A DNA stretch of 41,595 bases from Candidatus Omnitrophota bacterium (GTDB taxonomy: Bacteria; Omnitrophota; Gorgyraeia; Tantalellales; Tantalellaceae). How positions within the stretch are numbered: position 1 is the stretch's first letter; the number at the start of each line of letters is the position of its first letter. Made by a program: the position numbers and the translations under genes. The stretch lies in assembly GCA_015231405.1 (NCBI GenBank), contig JADGBR010000012.1:1-41595 (forward strand). The letters run 5' to 3'. Of the stretch, positions 32,588 through 41,400 are shown in pieces. The notes below the pieces were generated by a model. It saw only the letters and a program-made list of their open reading frames with translations, was not told the DNA's origin and ran no database searches.

Positions 32588-33904
32588 ATGGTCTTCACTT
32601 ATTCTTTTATAATAATCATCCTTATGCTCGCCCTCAACGCGGTGTTCGCCGCGTATGAGATGGCGCTGGCTTCCGTTACGAGGGCGCGGCTCAAGGGGCT
32701 CATCCAGGAAAAGAGAAAAGGCTCTGAGGAGGCTCTCTTCATGAAAGAGCGCATCGAGGGCAGTCTTGCTGTCATACAGGTCGGTATCACTGTCGTGGGG
32801 GCGGTCGCGGCCGCCGTGGGCGGCGCGGGCGTAGATGACGCGATGGCGCCGTTCCTGGTCGAAAGGTTCAAGATATCGCTTTTGATCGCGGATATCATGG
32901 CCCTCATCGTATTCATAATACCGCTATGCGTTTTTACGATCATCTTCGGCGAGCTTGTCCCGAAGAATTTCGCGCTTAAGAACAGGGAGTGGGTATGCCT
33001 AAAGCTGTCTCCGTCGATGAAAACCCTGTATTACGTTTTTTTTCCGGTCGTCTCATTCCTGGAATGGATCGTGAAGCTCATCACAGACATGGGCACCAGG
33101 AAGATCGAGGGGCTTGACGAGTACTCTATCCCGAACGTTCACGAATTGAAAGCGGCCGCTTCGGTGGCGAGGGCTTCACGCCTCATAGGGATACGCGAGG
33201 AAAAAATAGTTCACTCGGCGGTCGAGCTTTCGACCCGTTCGGTCAGGGAGATAATCCTGCCGGTTGACGAGATATTCGCGATACCGATCGACATACAACT
33301 GGTGGAAGTGCTCATAAGGGCCCACAAGGATATGCATACCCGTTTCCCGGTATGCACGCGTGCCGGCGACCCGCAGTCCATAACCGGGTACGTTAATTTC
33401 AAGGATATAATTTACGTTCTGCATTCGAACCCCTCCGATCCGAGCCTCAAGTCCATTGTGCGTCCGGTAAAATCTTTTTACGGGGATATGAAGATCTCTG
33501 CCGTTATGGAAGAGATGATCCAGGGCGGTCAGCACATCGGGCTGATCAAAGAGAAAAGCGAGAAGATAATAGGGATGGTCACTCTTGAGGATATTCTCGA
33601 GGAGCTGGTCGGCGAGATACATGACGAATACGACCGCCTTCCCGCATACGTTAACGCTTACGGGATAGGCTGGGTCATGGGTGGAGGCGTGCCTCTCGAA
33701 AAAGTGGCGCAGGCTACGGGCGTGGCGCTCTCCAAGCTTAGGCCGGAAGGCGTCCAGGGGCTTAACACCTTGGCGCAGTGGTGCCAATACGTTACGAAGG
33801 GCGAGCTGAAAGGCGCCGAGGCTTTTTATGAAGGCGGTCTCAGCGTGACCGTCCGCAAATTCAGGAGAAAACAGGTTCTGGAGGCGTTCGTTGAATTGGC
33901 ATGA
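32588..33904 (+). CDS. CNNM/CorC-type membrane protein (DUF21, CBS pair, CorC_HlyC)
   Basis: This 438-residue protein has the full family order. The DUF21 transmembrane domain (about 1-190) includes NAVFAAYEMALASVTRARL and a GELVPKNFAL segment. A CBS pair follows (about 205-330), with VREIILPVDEI and MVTLEDILEELVGEI marks. The C-terminal CorC_HlyC domain runs from about 350 to 430. Members are magnesium or cobalt efflux or homeostasis proteins, formerly annotated as hemolysins. AAAGGA precedes the ATG and TATAAT lies 22 bases before it. The last 14 bases overlap the ZIP transporter gene. It is the first gene of a five-gene operon. Confidence 0.93.
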   Translation: MVFTYSFIIIILMLALNAVFAAYEMALASVTRARLKGLIQEKRKGSEEALFMKERIEGSLAVIQVGITVVGAVAAAVGGAGVDDAMAPFLVERFKISLLIADIMALIVFIIPLCVFTIIFGELVPKNFALKNREWVCLKLSPSMKTLYYVFFPVVSFLEWIVKLITDMGTRKIEGLDEYSIPNVHELKAAASVARASRLIGIREEKIVHSAVELSTRSVREIILPVDEIFAIPIDIQLVEVLIRAHKDMHTRFPVCTRAGDPQSITGYVNFKDIIYVLHSNPSDPSLKSIVRPVKSFYGDMKISAVMEEMIQGGQHIGLIKEKSEKIIGMVTLEDILEELVGEIHDEYDRLPAYVNAYGIGWVMGGGVPLEKVAQATGVALSKLRPEGVQGLNTLAQWCQYVTKGELKGAEAFYEGGLSVTVRKFRRKQVLEAFVELA

Positions 33905-34694
33905 CGGGGCTGTAACACAGGCCCTTTTGGCGGGTATTTTTACTTGGTCGATGACGGCTCTCGGGGCCGGAGCGGTACTAATGACGAAAGAGGTCAGCCA
34001 GAAGGTCCTCGACGCCATGCTAGGATTCGCGGGCGGCGTTATGATAGCGGCAAGTTTCTGGTCTTTACTCGCGCCGGCTATTGAGATGTCGAGGGCGATG
34101 AATATAGCTCCGTGGGTCCCTGCCGCTATGGGCTTCATTCTCGGCGCGGCGTTCCTTCGGGTGCTTGACAAGGTCGTCCCTCATGTTCATCTCGGGTTCC
34201 CTGTCGAAGAGTCCGAGGGCGTGAAAACCTCGTGGAAACCCGGCACATTATTGTTTATGGCCATTACTTTGCACAATATCCCCGAAGGGCTGGCCGTGGG
34301 AGTGGCTTTCGGCGCCGTGGCAGCCGGTTTTCCCGAAGCGACGATCGCAGGGGCGATATCGCTTGCCGTCGGCATAGGCATACAGAATTTTCCCGAAGGG
34401 TTCGCGGTTTCCGTTCCTTTACGGCGCGCGGGTATGTCCCGGTCTAAAAGTTTCTGGTACGGACAGCTTTCGGCTATAGTTGAGCCGATAGCCGCCGTGA
34501 TAGGCGCCTCCGCTGTGTTACTGGCGAAACCGATACTTCCTTACGCTATGGCCTTCGCGGCCGGAGCCATGCTTTTCGTCGTGGTCGAGGAGGTCATTCC
34601 CGAATCCCAGCGGAACGGGAATACCGATATCGCCACCGGGGGCGCCATGATCGGTTTTCTCGTAATGATGATACTCGATGTCGCGATGGGATGA
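33891..34694 (+). CDS. ZIP family metal transporter
   Basis: This 267-residue protein has eight predicted membrane helices. The ZIP signature is clear: HNIPEGLAVGVAFGA in helix IV, followed by NFPEGFAV in helix V (metal-binding H, N, E and P residues), and a histidine-containing loop (VVPHVHLGF) between III and IV. It should import zinc or a related divalent metal into the cytoplasm. The TTG start (33891), behind GGAGG, overlaps the CNNM gene by 14 bases; no in-frame ATG serves better. Its place before two metal-dependent phosphohydrolases suggests metal supply, although those enzymes probably act outside the membrane. Confidence 0.92.
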   Translation: MNWHDGAVTQALLAGIFTWSMTALGAGAVLMTKEVSQKVLDAMLGFAGGVMIAASFWSLLAPAIEMSRAMNIAPWVPAAMGFILGAAFLRVLDKVVPHVHLGFPVEESEGVKTSWKPGTLLFMAITLHNIPEGLAVGVAFGAVAAGFPEATIAGAISLAVGIGIQNFPEGFAVSVPLRRAGMSRSKSFWYGQLSAIVEPIAAVIGASAVLLAKPILPYAMAFAAGAMLFVVVEEVIPESQRNGNTDIATGGAMIGFLVMMILDVAMG

Positions 34695-34717
34695 TAGCGC
34701 GTTGATAGGGGGGTGTT

Positions 34718-34864
34718 ATGTCTGTCTTCGTATGGGTTAAGAAATTTTTCCGCAAGAAAAAGGACAAAGGCGTGAGAACAGCCGATGGTGAGTCTTCTGC
34801 CGCGTCGCGCAAAAAAGACGAAGAGGCCGTTAAGGAAAGACTGAAGTCCCTGGGATACATGTGA
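34718..34864 (+). CDS. 48-residue peptide ending in a phosphatase-type tail
   Basis: The ATG at 34718 follows GGGGGG, and the stop overlaps the next start by four bases (GTGA). The N-terminus VFVWVKKFFRKKKDK is amphipathic and basic and could lie on the membrane. The C-terminus EEAVKERLKSLGYM matches the closing helix (acidic, then ERLxSLGY) that many alkaline-phosphatase-superfamily and sulfatase proteins carry at their own C-termini. Neither of the two phosphatases encoded directly downstream carries it. It may be a detached tail acting in trans; this is inference. Confidence 0.6.
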   Translation: MSVFVWVKKFFRKKKDKGVRTADGESSAASRKKDEEAVKERLKSLGYM

Positions 34865-36195
34865 GCATGAAAAAAGCGTTTATTATAGGTCTCGACTCAG
34901 CCCCGCCTGGTATCATATTCGACCGTAAAGAGGAGTTCCCCAATATCTCGAAGCTCATCGATAACGGCGTATCCGCCAAAATGAGGAGCATCCATCCACC
35001 GATAACAATACCCGCCTGGATGGCCATGGCGACAGGTAAAGACGCCGGCGCTCTCGGGATATACGGTTTTCGCCAGAGGGAAGGCGCCTCTTATGCCGGA
35101 ATACGGCTCTCCATGGCTAGTGACTTCATAGATCCAGCCATCTGGGATATTATCGGGGCTAAAGGCAAGAAATCCGTTCTCGTCTCGGTCCCGCCGAGTT
35201 ATCCGCCGCTTCCCGTCAACGGTTTCAGGGTGTCGTGTTTCATGACGCCTGACGCCGAAAGGGATTATACGTATCCGGCCGCGCTAAAGAAGGAAATAGA
35301 GGACAAATACGGCCCTTTCATTTTCGACGTTCCGTTCCGGAAAGGATCTAAGAGTAAGCTCAAGGACGATCTCTTCAAAATGGCGGACCAGCATATCGGA
35401 GTTCTGAAATATCTCATGATAACAAAACCCTGGGATCTTTGTATGTACGTTGATATAGGAGCTGACCGGGTACAGCACGCTTTCTGGGAGCATCCCGACA
35501 TAGTGGTCGATTACTATAAAAAGATGGACCGGGGCATAGGCGAACTCCTGGAAGGGCTTGATGACGATACTGTCGTTTTTATCGTATCCGACCACGGGGC
35601 GAAAACGATGAAAGGGTCTTTTGCCATTAACCAGTGGCTTATGGACAAAGGATATCTTGTCCTTGATGAGTCGCCCAAAAAGGGCCTCGAGATCGAAAAA
35701 GCAAAAGTGAACTGGTCGAAAACAAAAGTCTGGGCTTGGGGAGGATATTACGCCAGGATCTTTTTCAACGTAATGGGCCGAGAGGAGAAAGGGATCATAC
35801 CGCCCATGAGATACGAGATCTGGAGAGACAAGCTCATAGACGAGATCGAGGATATCAAAGGGCCAGGCGGCGAAAAATGGATTACGCGCGCGGCGAGGCC
35901 CGAGGAGTATTACAAGGAAATAAAGGGAGACTCACCGGATCTTATGGTGTATTTCGACGATCTGTCATACAGGGCCGCCGGGACCATGGGGCATGAAAGC
36001 GTATATCTCAGCGAGAATGACACGGGTCCAGACGGAGCCATGCATGACTGGGACGGGATATTCGTCATGTACGATCCTTTGGATAAAAGACCACGGAGGC
36101 TGGATACGATCAGTATACTTGACGTCGCGCCGACTATCCTCGACGTCATGGGGTTCGTTATACCGTCTGATATGCGGGGAAAGAGCATTTTATGA
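34861..36195 (+). CDS. Alkaline-phosphatase-superfamily hydrolase (type I phosphodiesterase/pyrophosphatase-like), cytoplasmic form
   Basis: This protein has 444 residues and no signal peptide. Metal and nucleophile positions are in place: D12 in IGLDS, T49 in PPITIPAW, DRVQH with D and H, VSDHG, and a late MHDWDG histidine. The family hydrolyses phosphate mono- or diesters or transfers phospho-groups using two zinc ions. The substrate is unknown; genes like this in other bacteria often sit with surface-glycan genes. The GTG at 34861 gives a four-base overlap with the peptide gene; ATG at 34867 is an alternative. The stop overlaps the next ATG by four bases. Confidence 0.87.
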   Translation: MSMKKAFIIGLDSAPPGIIFDRKEEFPNISKLIDNGVSAKMRSIHPPITIPAWMAMATGKDAGALGIYGFRQREGASYAGIRLSMASDFIDPAIWDIIGAKGKKSVLVSVPPSYPPLPVNGFRVSCFMTPDAERDYTYPAALKKEIEDKYGPFIFDVPFRKGSKSKLKDDLFKMADQHIGVLKYLMITKPWDLCMYVDIGADRVQHAFWEHPDIVVDYYKKMDRGIGELLEGLDDDTVVFIVSDHGAKTMKGSFAINQWLMDKGYLVLDESPKKGLEIEKAKVNWSKTKVWAWGGYYARIFFNVMGREEKGIIPPMRYEIWRDKLIDEIEDIKGPGGEKWITRAARPEEYYKEIKGDSPDLMVYFDDLSYRAAGTMGHESVYLSENDTGPDGAMHDWDGIFVMYDPLDKRPRRLDTISILDVAPTILDVMGFVIPSDMRGKSIL

Positions 36196-38264
36196 TATTC
36201 CTGGGTTACATCGATCCGGGTTCTGGTTTTGTTATCGCTACGGGGATCGGGGGATTCTTAGCGGCCATTTTTGGCGGGTTTCTGGGTGGGATCCTTCTCT
36301 TTTTCAAACGCATATTCAAATTCCTTAAAGATCGCCGGAAGGCCACGCGGGCGATTTTGGCGTTCTTATTAACGGTTTCAATTTGCGCTGGAGTTGTCAT
36401 GAACATGAACGGATCGGATTACCGGAACAGGCTGATAATATTGGGTTTTGACGGGCTCTCTCCGGATATGCTCGAACCTTTGATGGCGGGCGGGGAACTC
36501 CCGAATTTCGCTAAGCTGAAAGACGAGGGCTCGTACACCAGGATGTCCTCGACCAACCCGCCCCAGTCGCCGGTGGCGTGGACGGGTTTCGCCACGGGCA
36601 AAAATCCCGGGAAGAACGGTCTGTACGATTTCATAGTGAGGGATCCCATGGACTATTCCCTTAAACTTTCGATGTCGGATGTCTCGGGAGATAAAGCAAG
36701 AAAAGTCGTCAAGGCGAAGAGAATATGGGATTACGCTACTGATAAAAAAATCCCGGCTGTTATCCTGAACTGTCCTGTGACGTTCCCGCCGGACAGAATG
36801 AACGGCCGTATGCTCTCCGGCATGGGCGTCCCCGATATCCTCGGCACCGAAGGCACTTTCACATACTACACGACAGAAGACCCCCACGGCAAAGCAGACA
36901 CCGGCGGCAAGGTATTCTACGTCCCACGTCCCACATCCCACGTCCCACAATACGATTATGACATTTCACTCATCGGCCCAAAATTTAAAAAAGGAGAAGA
37001 AGTCTATAACTTCAAAGTCCCGGTGAAGGTCCAGATAAAAGACGCCGGGTACGCTATCGCCGAGTTCCAGAAAAAGAAAGTTGTCCTTAAAACCGGCGAA
37101 TGGAGCCCGTGGCAAGCCGTAACCTTCGATATCGTCCCGTTCAGGAAAGCGAAAGGCATATTCAGGTTTTACCTCAGGGAGGCAAACTCCGGATTTAAAC
37201 TTTACGTAAGCCCCATAAATTTCGACCCGCGCGATCCTCTTTTCCCGATATCCTATCCTAAAGATTACAGCCGTGAAATAGCCGAAAAGATAGGGTTATA
37301 TCATACCCAGGGCATGCCTATGGATACCTGGGCTCTTAATGAGGGTCGTCTTGAGGAAAAGCCTTTCATGGAGATGATGGAAGAAGTGCTTTCCTCGCGG
37401 AAAAAACTGCTCGATATGGAGCTGGCTAGGACCGATAGAGGCGTGGTATTCGCCTATTTCGAGTCGACCGATATCGTCCAGCATATGTTCTTTAGATACA
37501 ACGATCCCGAAAGCCCTCTTTACGTGAAAGACGGGGAGAAATACAGGGATATGATAAAGGACTGGTACAAGAAAATGGACCGCGTCCTGGGCGAGGTCAT
37601 GAAGAAACGGGGAAAGGACGATACGCTGATAGTCCTGTCCGATCACGGGTTCACATCGTTCCGAAGAGCGGCGCACCTCAACAGCTGGCTCAGGCAGAAC
37701 GGGTATCTCGAGCTCATCGATCCCTATCAGGAAGAGGGAGGCGAGCTTCTGGCGGATATCGATTGGAAAAAAACGAAGGCTTATTCCATAGGCTTCGGGG
37801 CGATATATATCAACCAGGAAGGGAGGGAAAGGGACGGGATAGTAAAGCCCGGAATTGAAACCGAAAAATTGAAAGACGAGATATCGGGAAAGCTCGGGAG
37901 TTGGGTTGACGCAAAAACTAACTGCAAGGTCGTTAGCCAAGTTTATAAAAAGGAAGAGATATTTTGGGGTCCGTTTACCGGTGAAATGCCCGACCTTTAC
38001 GCCGGTTTCAATAACGGATATCGTGCTTCATGGCAAACCGCTATAGGCGCGACCCCTAAGACGCTTCTGGAAGATAATATGAAAAAATGGTCCGGTGACC
38101 ACCTGGTCGATCCGGCTCTGGTCCCCGCTGTGCTATTCACCAACACGAAAATAACCAAAAAAGACCCTTCCATCCTCGACATAACCCCGACGGTGATGAA
38201 GATGATCGGGTATACTGAAAAAGAGATCGAGGACCGAGATTTGGACGGAACGCCGTTGTTCTAA
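36192..38264 (+). CDS. Membrane-anchored alkaline-phosphatase-superfamily hydrolase
   Basis: This protein has 690 residues. The N-terminus YIDPGSG and two hydrophobic segments (about 12-38 and 54-70) anchor it, leaving a large domain outside the membrane. Catalytic features: D87 in GFDGL, S126 in PPQSPVAW as nucleophile (serine where the partner has threonine), STDIVQH, LSDHGF and a late GDH. An insert of about 90 residues (roughly 240-345) rich in strands separates the halves. Within it, bases 36921-36948 are four heptamers encoding VPRPTSHVP. The start overlaps the previous stop (ATGA), so the two hydrolases are translationally coupled and perhaps act on related substrates. Confidence 0.87.
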   Translation: MIFLGYIDPGSGFVIATGIGGFLAAIFGGFLGGILLFFKRIFKFLKDRRKATRAILAFLLTVSICAGVVMNMNGSDYRNRLIILGFDGLSPDMLEPLMAGGELPNFAKLKDEGSYTRMSSTNPPQSPVAWTGFATGKNPGKNGLYDFIVRDPMDYSLKLSMSDVSGDKARKVVKAKRIWDYATDKKIPAVILNCPVTFPPDRMNGRMLSGMGVPDILGTEGTFTYYTTEDPHGKADTGGKVFYVPRPTSHVPQYDYDISLIGPKFKKGEEVYNFKVPVKVQIKDAGYAIAEFQKKKVVLKTGEWSPWQAVTFDIVPFRKAKGIFRFYLREANSGFKLYVSPINFDPRDPLFPISYPKDYSREIAEKIGLYHTQGMPMDTWALNEGRLEEKPFMEMMEEVLSSRKKLLDMELARTDRGVVFAYFESTDIVQHMFFRYNDPESPLYVKDGEKYRDMIKDWYKKMDRVLGEVMKKRGKDDTLIVLSDHGFTSFRRAAHLNSWLRQNGYLELIDPYQEEGGELLADIDWKKTKAYSIGFGAIYINQEGRERDGIVKPGIETEKLKDEISGKLGSWVDAKTNCKVVSQVYKKEEIFWGPFTGEMPDLYAGFNNGYRASWQTAIGATPKTLLEDNMKKWSGDHLVDPALVPAVLFTNTKITKKDPSILDITPTVMKMIGYTEKEIEDRDLDGTPLF
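36921..36948. repeat. Heptamer repeat island inside a coding region
   Basis: GTCCCAC, GTCCCAC, ATCCCAC, GTCCCAC. It is read in frame within the membrane-anchored hydrolase, in the strand-rich insert away from the catalytic motifs. Confidence 0.85.
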
Positions 38265-38338
38265 CCTACCTGCCGTAGTCCCTATCACACGGGGAATCCC
38301 GTTTAGCATGTTGATTTCTATTCTTCACTATAGAAGTA

Positions 38339-38368
38339 TTGACCAATCTAACTATTTTATGGTATAAT
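38339..38368 (+). promoter_or_regulatory. Sigma-70 promoter of the second giant gene
   Basis: TTGACC (38339-38344), 18-base spacer, TATAAT (38363-38368). A perfect 9-bp inverted repeat (ACTATAGAA 38327-38335, TTCTATAGT 38386-38394) brackets it, as at the YjbQ promoter. The short ACGGG-GAAT-CCCGT hairpin just after the previous stop may end the operon. Confidence 0.65.
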
Positions 38369-38402
38369 GATGCGAAATTGTAACTTTCTATAGTATTAAA
38401 AT

Positions 38403-41400
38403 ATGCAGTTAACTTATCATATGCCTAGCATTATTAATAAAGTCATATCTGTATTATTATCGGGGGTGCTGTTCTTTGGTGATATATCATCCGCGATAGA
38501 AACACGTCCAATAATTATTCCCCAACAAAACGACAAACTCTCTCCTGTTTCCGGGTTCAGCGAGGAAGATCTTGAGGCAGTATCCAAGGCGATGCAGCGG
38601 CTTGGCCTTGCGACAGGGAGCGGTTCCACCTTAGAGCAGAGGGAATATACGGCTTTTCTTTACGCGAATAGCCTTATCGCAAGAATTTTAACGAGATACG
38701 GGGGTAATGTCGAGGCTGATCTTCTCAAGGAATTGATACAAAAGCATATCGGGGACCAATACGATTCGGAAAAGTTCAAATGGGGCAAACTCGAAAGGAA
38801 TAATGCCGGGGTATACAGGCTTCCGGTAGAGAGTGAACAGGGTCAGCCGGTAAAGGCTTTATATTATTTTCTGCCCGGAGCCGGAACTCGAGGCTTAATG
38901 GAAATGTCCGGGAAGGTCGGGAAATACGATGTCAGGGTTTTCGCGGAGAAAGGGAAGAAAGTTTCGGATAGCGAAGAACTCAAGGAAGGGCAAGTGGTCC
39001 TTTTTATCCGCCGGAACCGCGAGACAGGCAATTATATTTCGGCGGTGGAACTTGTCGTGAGGAAAGTATTGGACGCCGCGGACGGTAAAGAGGTCATATT
39101 GCAGAAGGGCGGCTATTTGAGCGATACGGCCGTTAACGCCGTCCATTCGTATTTCGGGGACAGAGGTGAAAAGCTTTTCGTTCAGGACGAGATCTTTATG
39201 CTCGGAGATCCAAAACCGGCAAAGAAGAAGGAGCGCCGCGGAAAAAAGAAAGGCAAAGGGTTCGATCCGTCGGGTAACTCTCTTCCCGCGTACGCGGATC
39301 TCGGCATCGACAAGAACCTCAAAGCGGATTTCACGGCGGGCGAGATATCGAAAATGATAGATCTCGCGGTCAAGGGGGACATAGCCGCGATAAGGGCCAT
39401 GCATGTAACTACCGGAGATAATTCCTTCGGGGAGCTGATCAGGATCTCTTTCATTAAACTATCGGAAAGGATAGCTAAACTGCCTGACGGCGAGAAAGCC
39501 ACGGTTGGAGGCATATTAAGGTCGCCCCATAATACCGCACTAACGATCAATAGCCTGTCGATCGAGACGGCCAGCCGGGGGATCTTTCGGAAACGTATGG
39601 GTATGTTCGGGAGAATGCTTGGGAGAGCTTCTGCCAGATATTTCGACAAAAAAAATAAAAAAGTTTCGATAGTCCTGGACATGCGTTTCGTAAAGGCTCT
39701 TCTCTCAGGCGGGTATAGGGATATCGCTGCCGAGATACTGGCGGAGAGGCTGGCCCATGAGCTGGCGCATGATAATGAACTCAGGGAGGAATATCGCGAG
39801 AACAATGAGGAAACGCGGGTAATAATTTACGTGGATATACCGCTCTTTAAGGCCATCAGGGATAACGCACCTCTTCGTTCATCCATAGAAAGGTTCAGGC
39901 AAAATAAGCGTTTGTCGTTGACGATGTACCATTCCGGAAGGTATTTCAGGAAGCTCGAGGAGTGGTCCGGTATCCCGGGCTATAAGGGCCTATTCAAAAT
40001 CGTTCATGCCTATATTAAGAGCGTGTCTACTGGCCCTTGGGAGGGAAAGGGGTACCCTGTTCCCGTGGCGGTCAGAATGGCAGGGGGCATATATGAGCCG
40101 GGGTCGATAGTTGATTATTTTAATCTCATTTTATCCAATGAGTCAATTAATAGCCCGGATAGCGGGATAAGTCTCGGGGAGATAGCCAGCCGCGTTGGAG
40201 CGGATCAAGCCGATATAAAACGGGCAATGGCTTTTCTGGTCCGGACCCTCAAGATCGTAATGTCGGACACGGGACATTTAAGCAGGGATGCTCGTTACTA
40301 TATTCCTGAAAGCGTAAGGATAAAAAGGAACCTGTTGATCGCGCTTTTATCGGCGAAAGGCCTTAGTGAAGTAAAACAAAAAATAAGTCATGAAGAAGGG
40401 CTGGAAATATCGCGGCTGGTATCCTTTGTCAGCCTCCACTACCATGATCCCGACCTGAGAGTGCCGGATAATAGGGCGCCTATTACCCCGGGCATTCTTG
40501 TCGCCGGGATGAAAGATGTGCTCGGGAATATGGATGAGTTGCGAACTGTTCTTTCGAACGGGCTTGAGCCTTATTCAGATAGGGCCGGGAAGAGCAAAAA
40601 TAGAACCGGGAATAACGGATACACCAGCGAGAGATCACCCGGTAGTGTCATTCTGTCGATGGTAGGGAAAAACAGGGATTTTATAGATACCGGCGCGTTC
40701 TCTGCACTGATCAGACGCGGCGGCATCGGTTTCGTAATCGACCCCGCGTATGTGTCGCTTCAGGAAAACGGGTTTTACGCGGCGGGCAGACACCTGTCGC
40801 CGGGGTCTTATTACAGGCCATGTTACCAGGGGCCGCACGGGTTTATTTATAACAGCATGATATACCGCCGCGGAAAGGGCTTTAATGTGCCTTTTGACGC
40901 CGTTATGAGCGAAAGAGCCATCCCGCGGGGAGCTATTAAAAAACTGGTTTTGAACCGTTTATCGAGGAGCGCGGAAACGCGATCTACTTTTAATGAGGAG
41001 CTGGGGGCAGTCAGAAAAATATTAGCGGAAGAATTCCCCTTAGAGGGTATACAGATAATCGACGAGTTCGGATGGATATGGTATGAACAATCGGCGTTCT
41101 CCCATGATACGGTAAGCTCGAAAGAAAAGATAATAGACGGCCTGATAGGGCTCGTCAACGACGAGGGCTTTAGGACCAATATGGGTATAGCTAATCAGGG
41201 AATGGATGAAAATGAGCTTAGAAGGGCCCTGGACATGCTGGGTCCTCTGGATGGCGCCGATATTCTTTTCGCGGGAGAAGGTGTGACCGTAATGCCGTTA
41301 CTGGCCCTTCTCAAAGGCGCGAAGAAGGTGACGATAGCGGACGCAGAAGACTCTATCAATGCCAGATGGGGTGTGATGATCGATCTTTTCAGGGATGACC

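Noticed and set aside
33176-34171. 331-residue minus-strand frame
   Set aside because: It lies entirely opposite the CNNM and ZIP genes, which have clear family motifs; its composition is that of a shadow frame.
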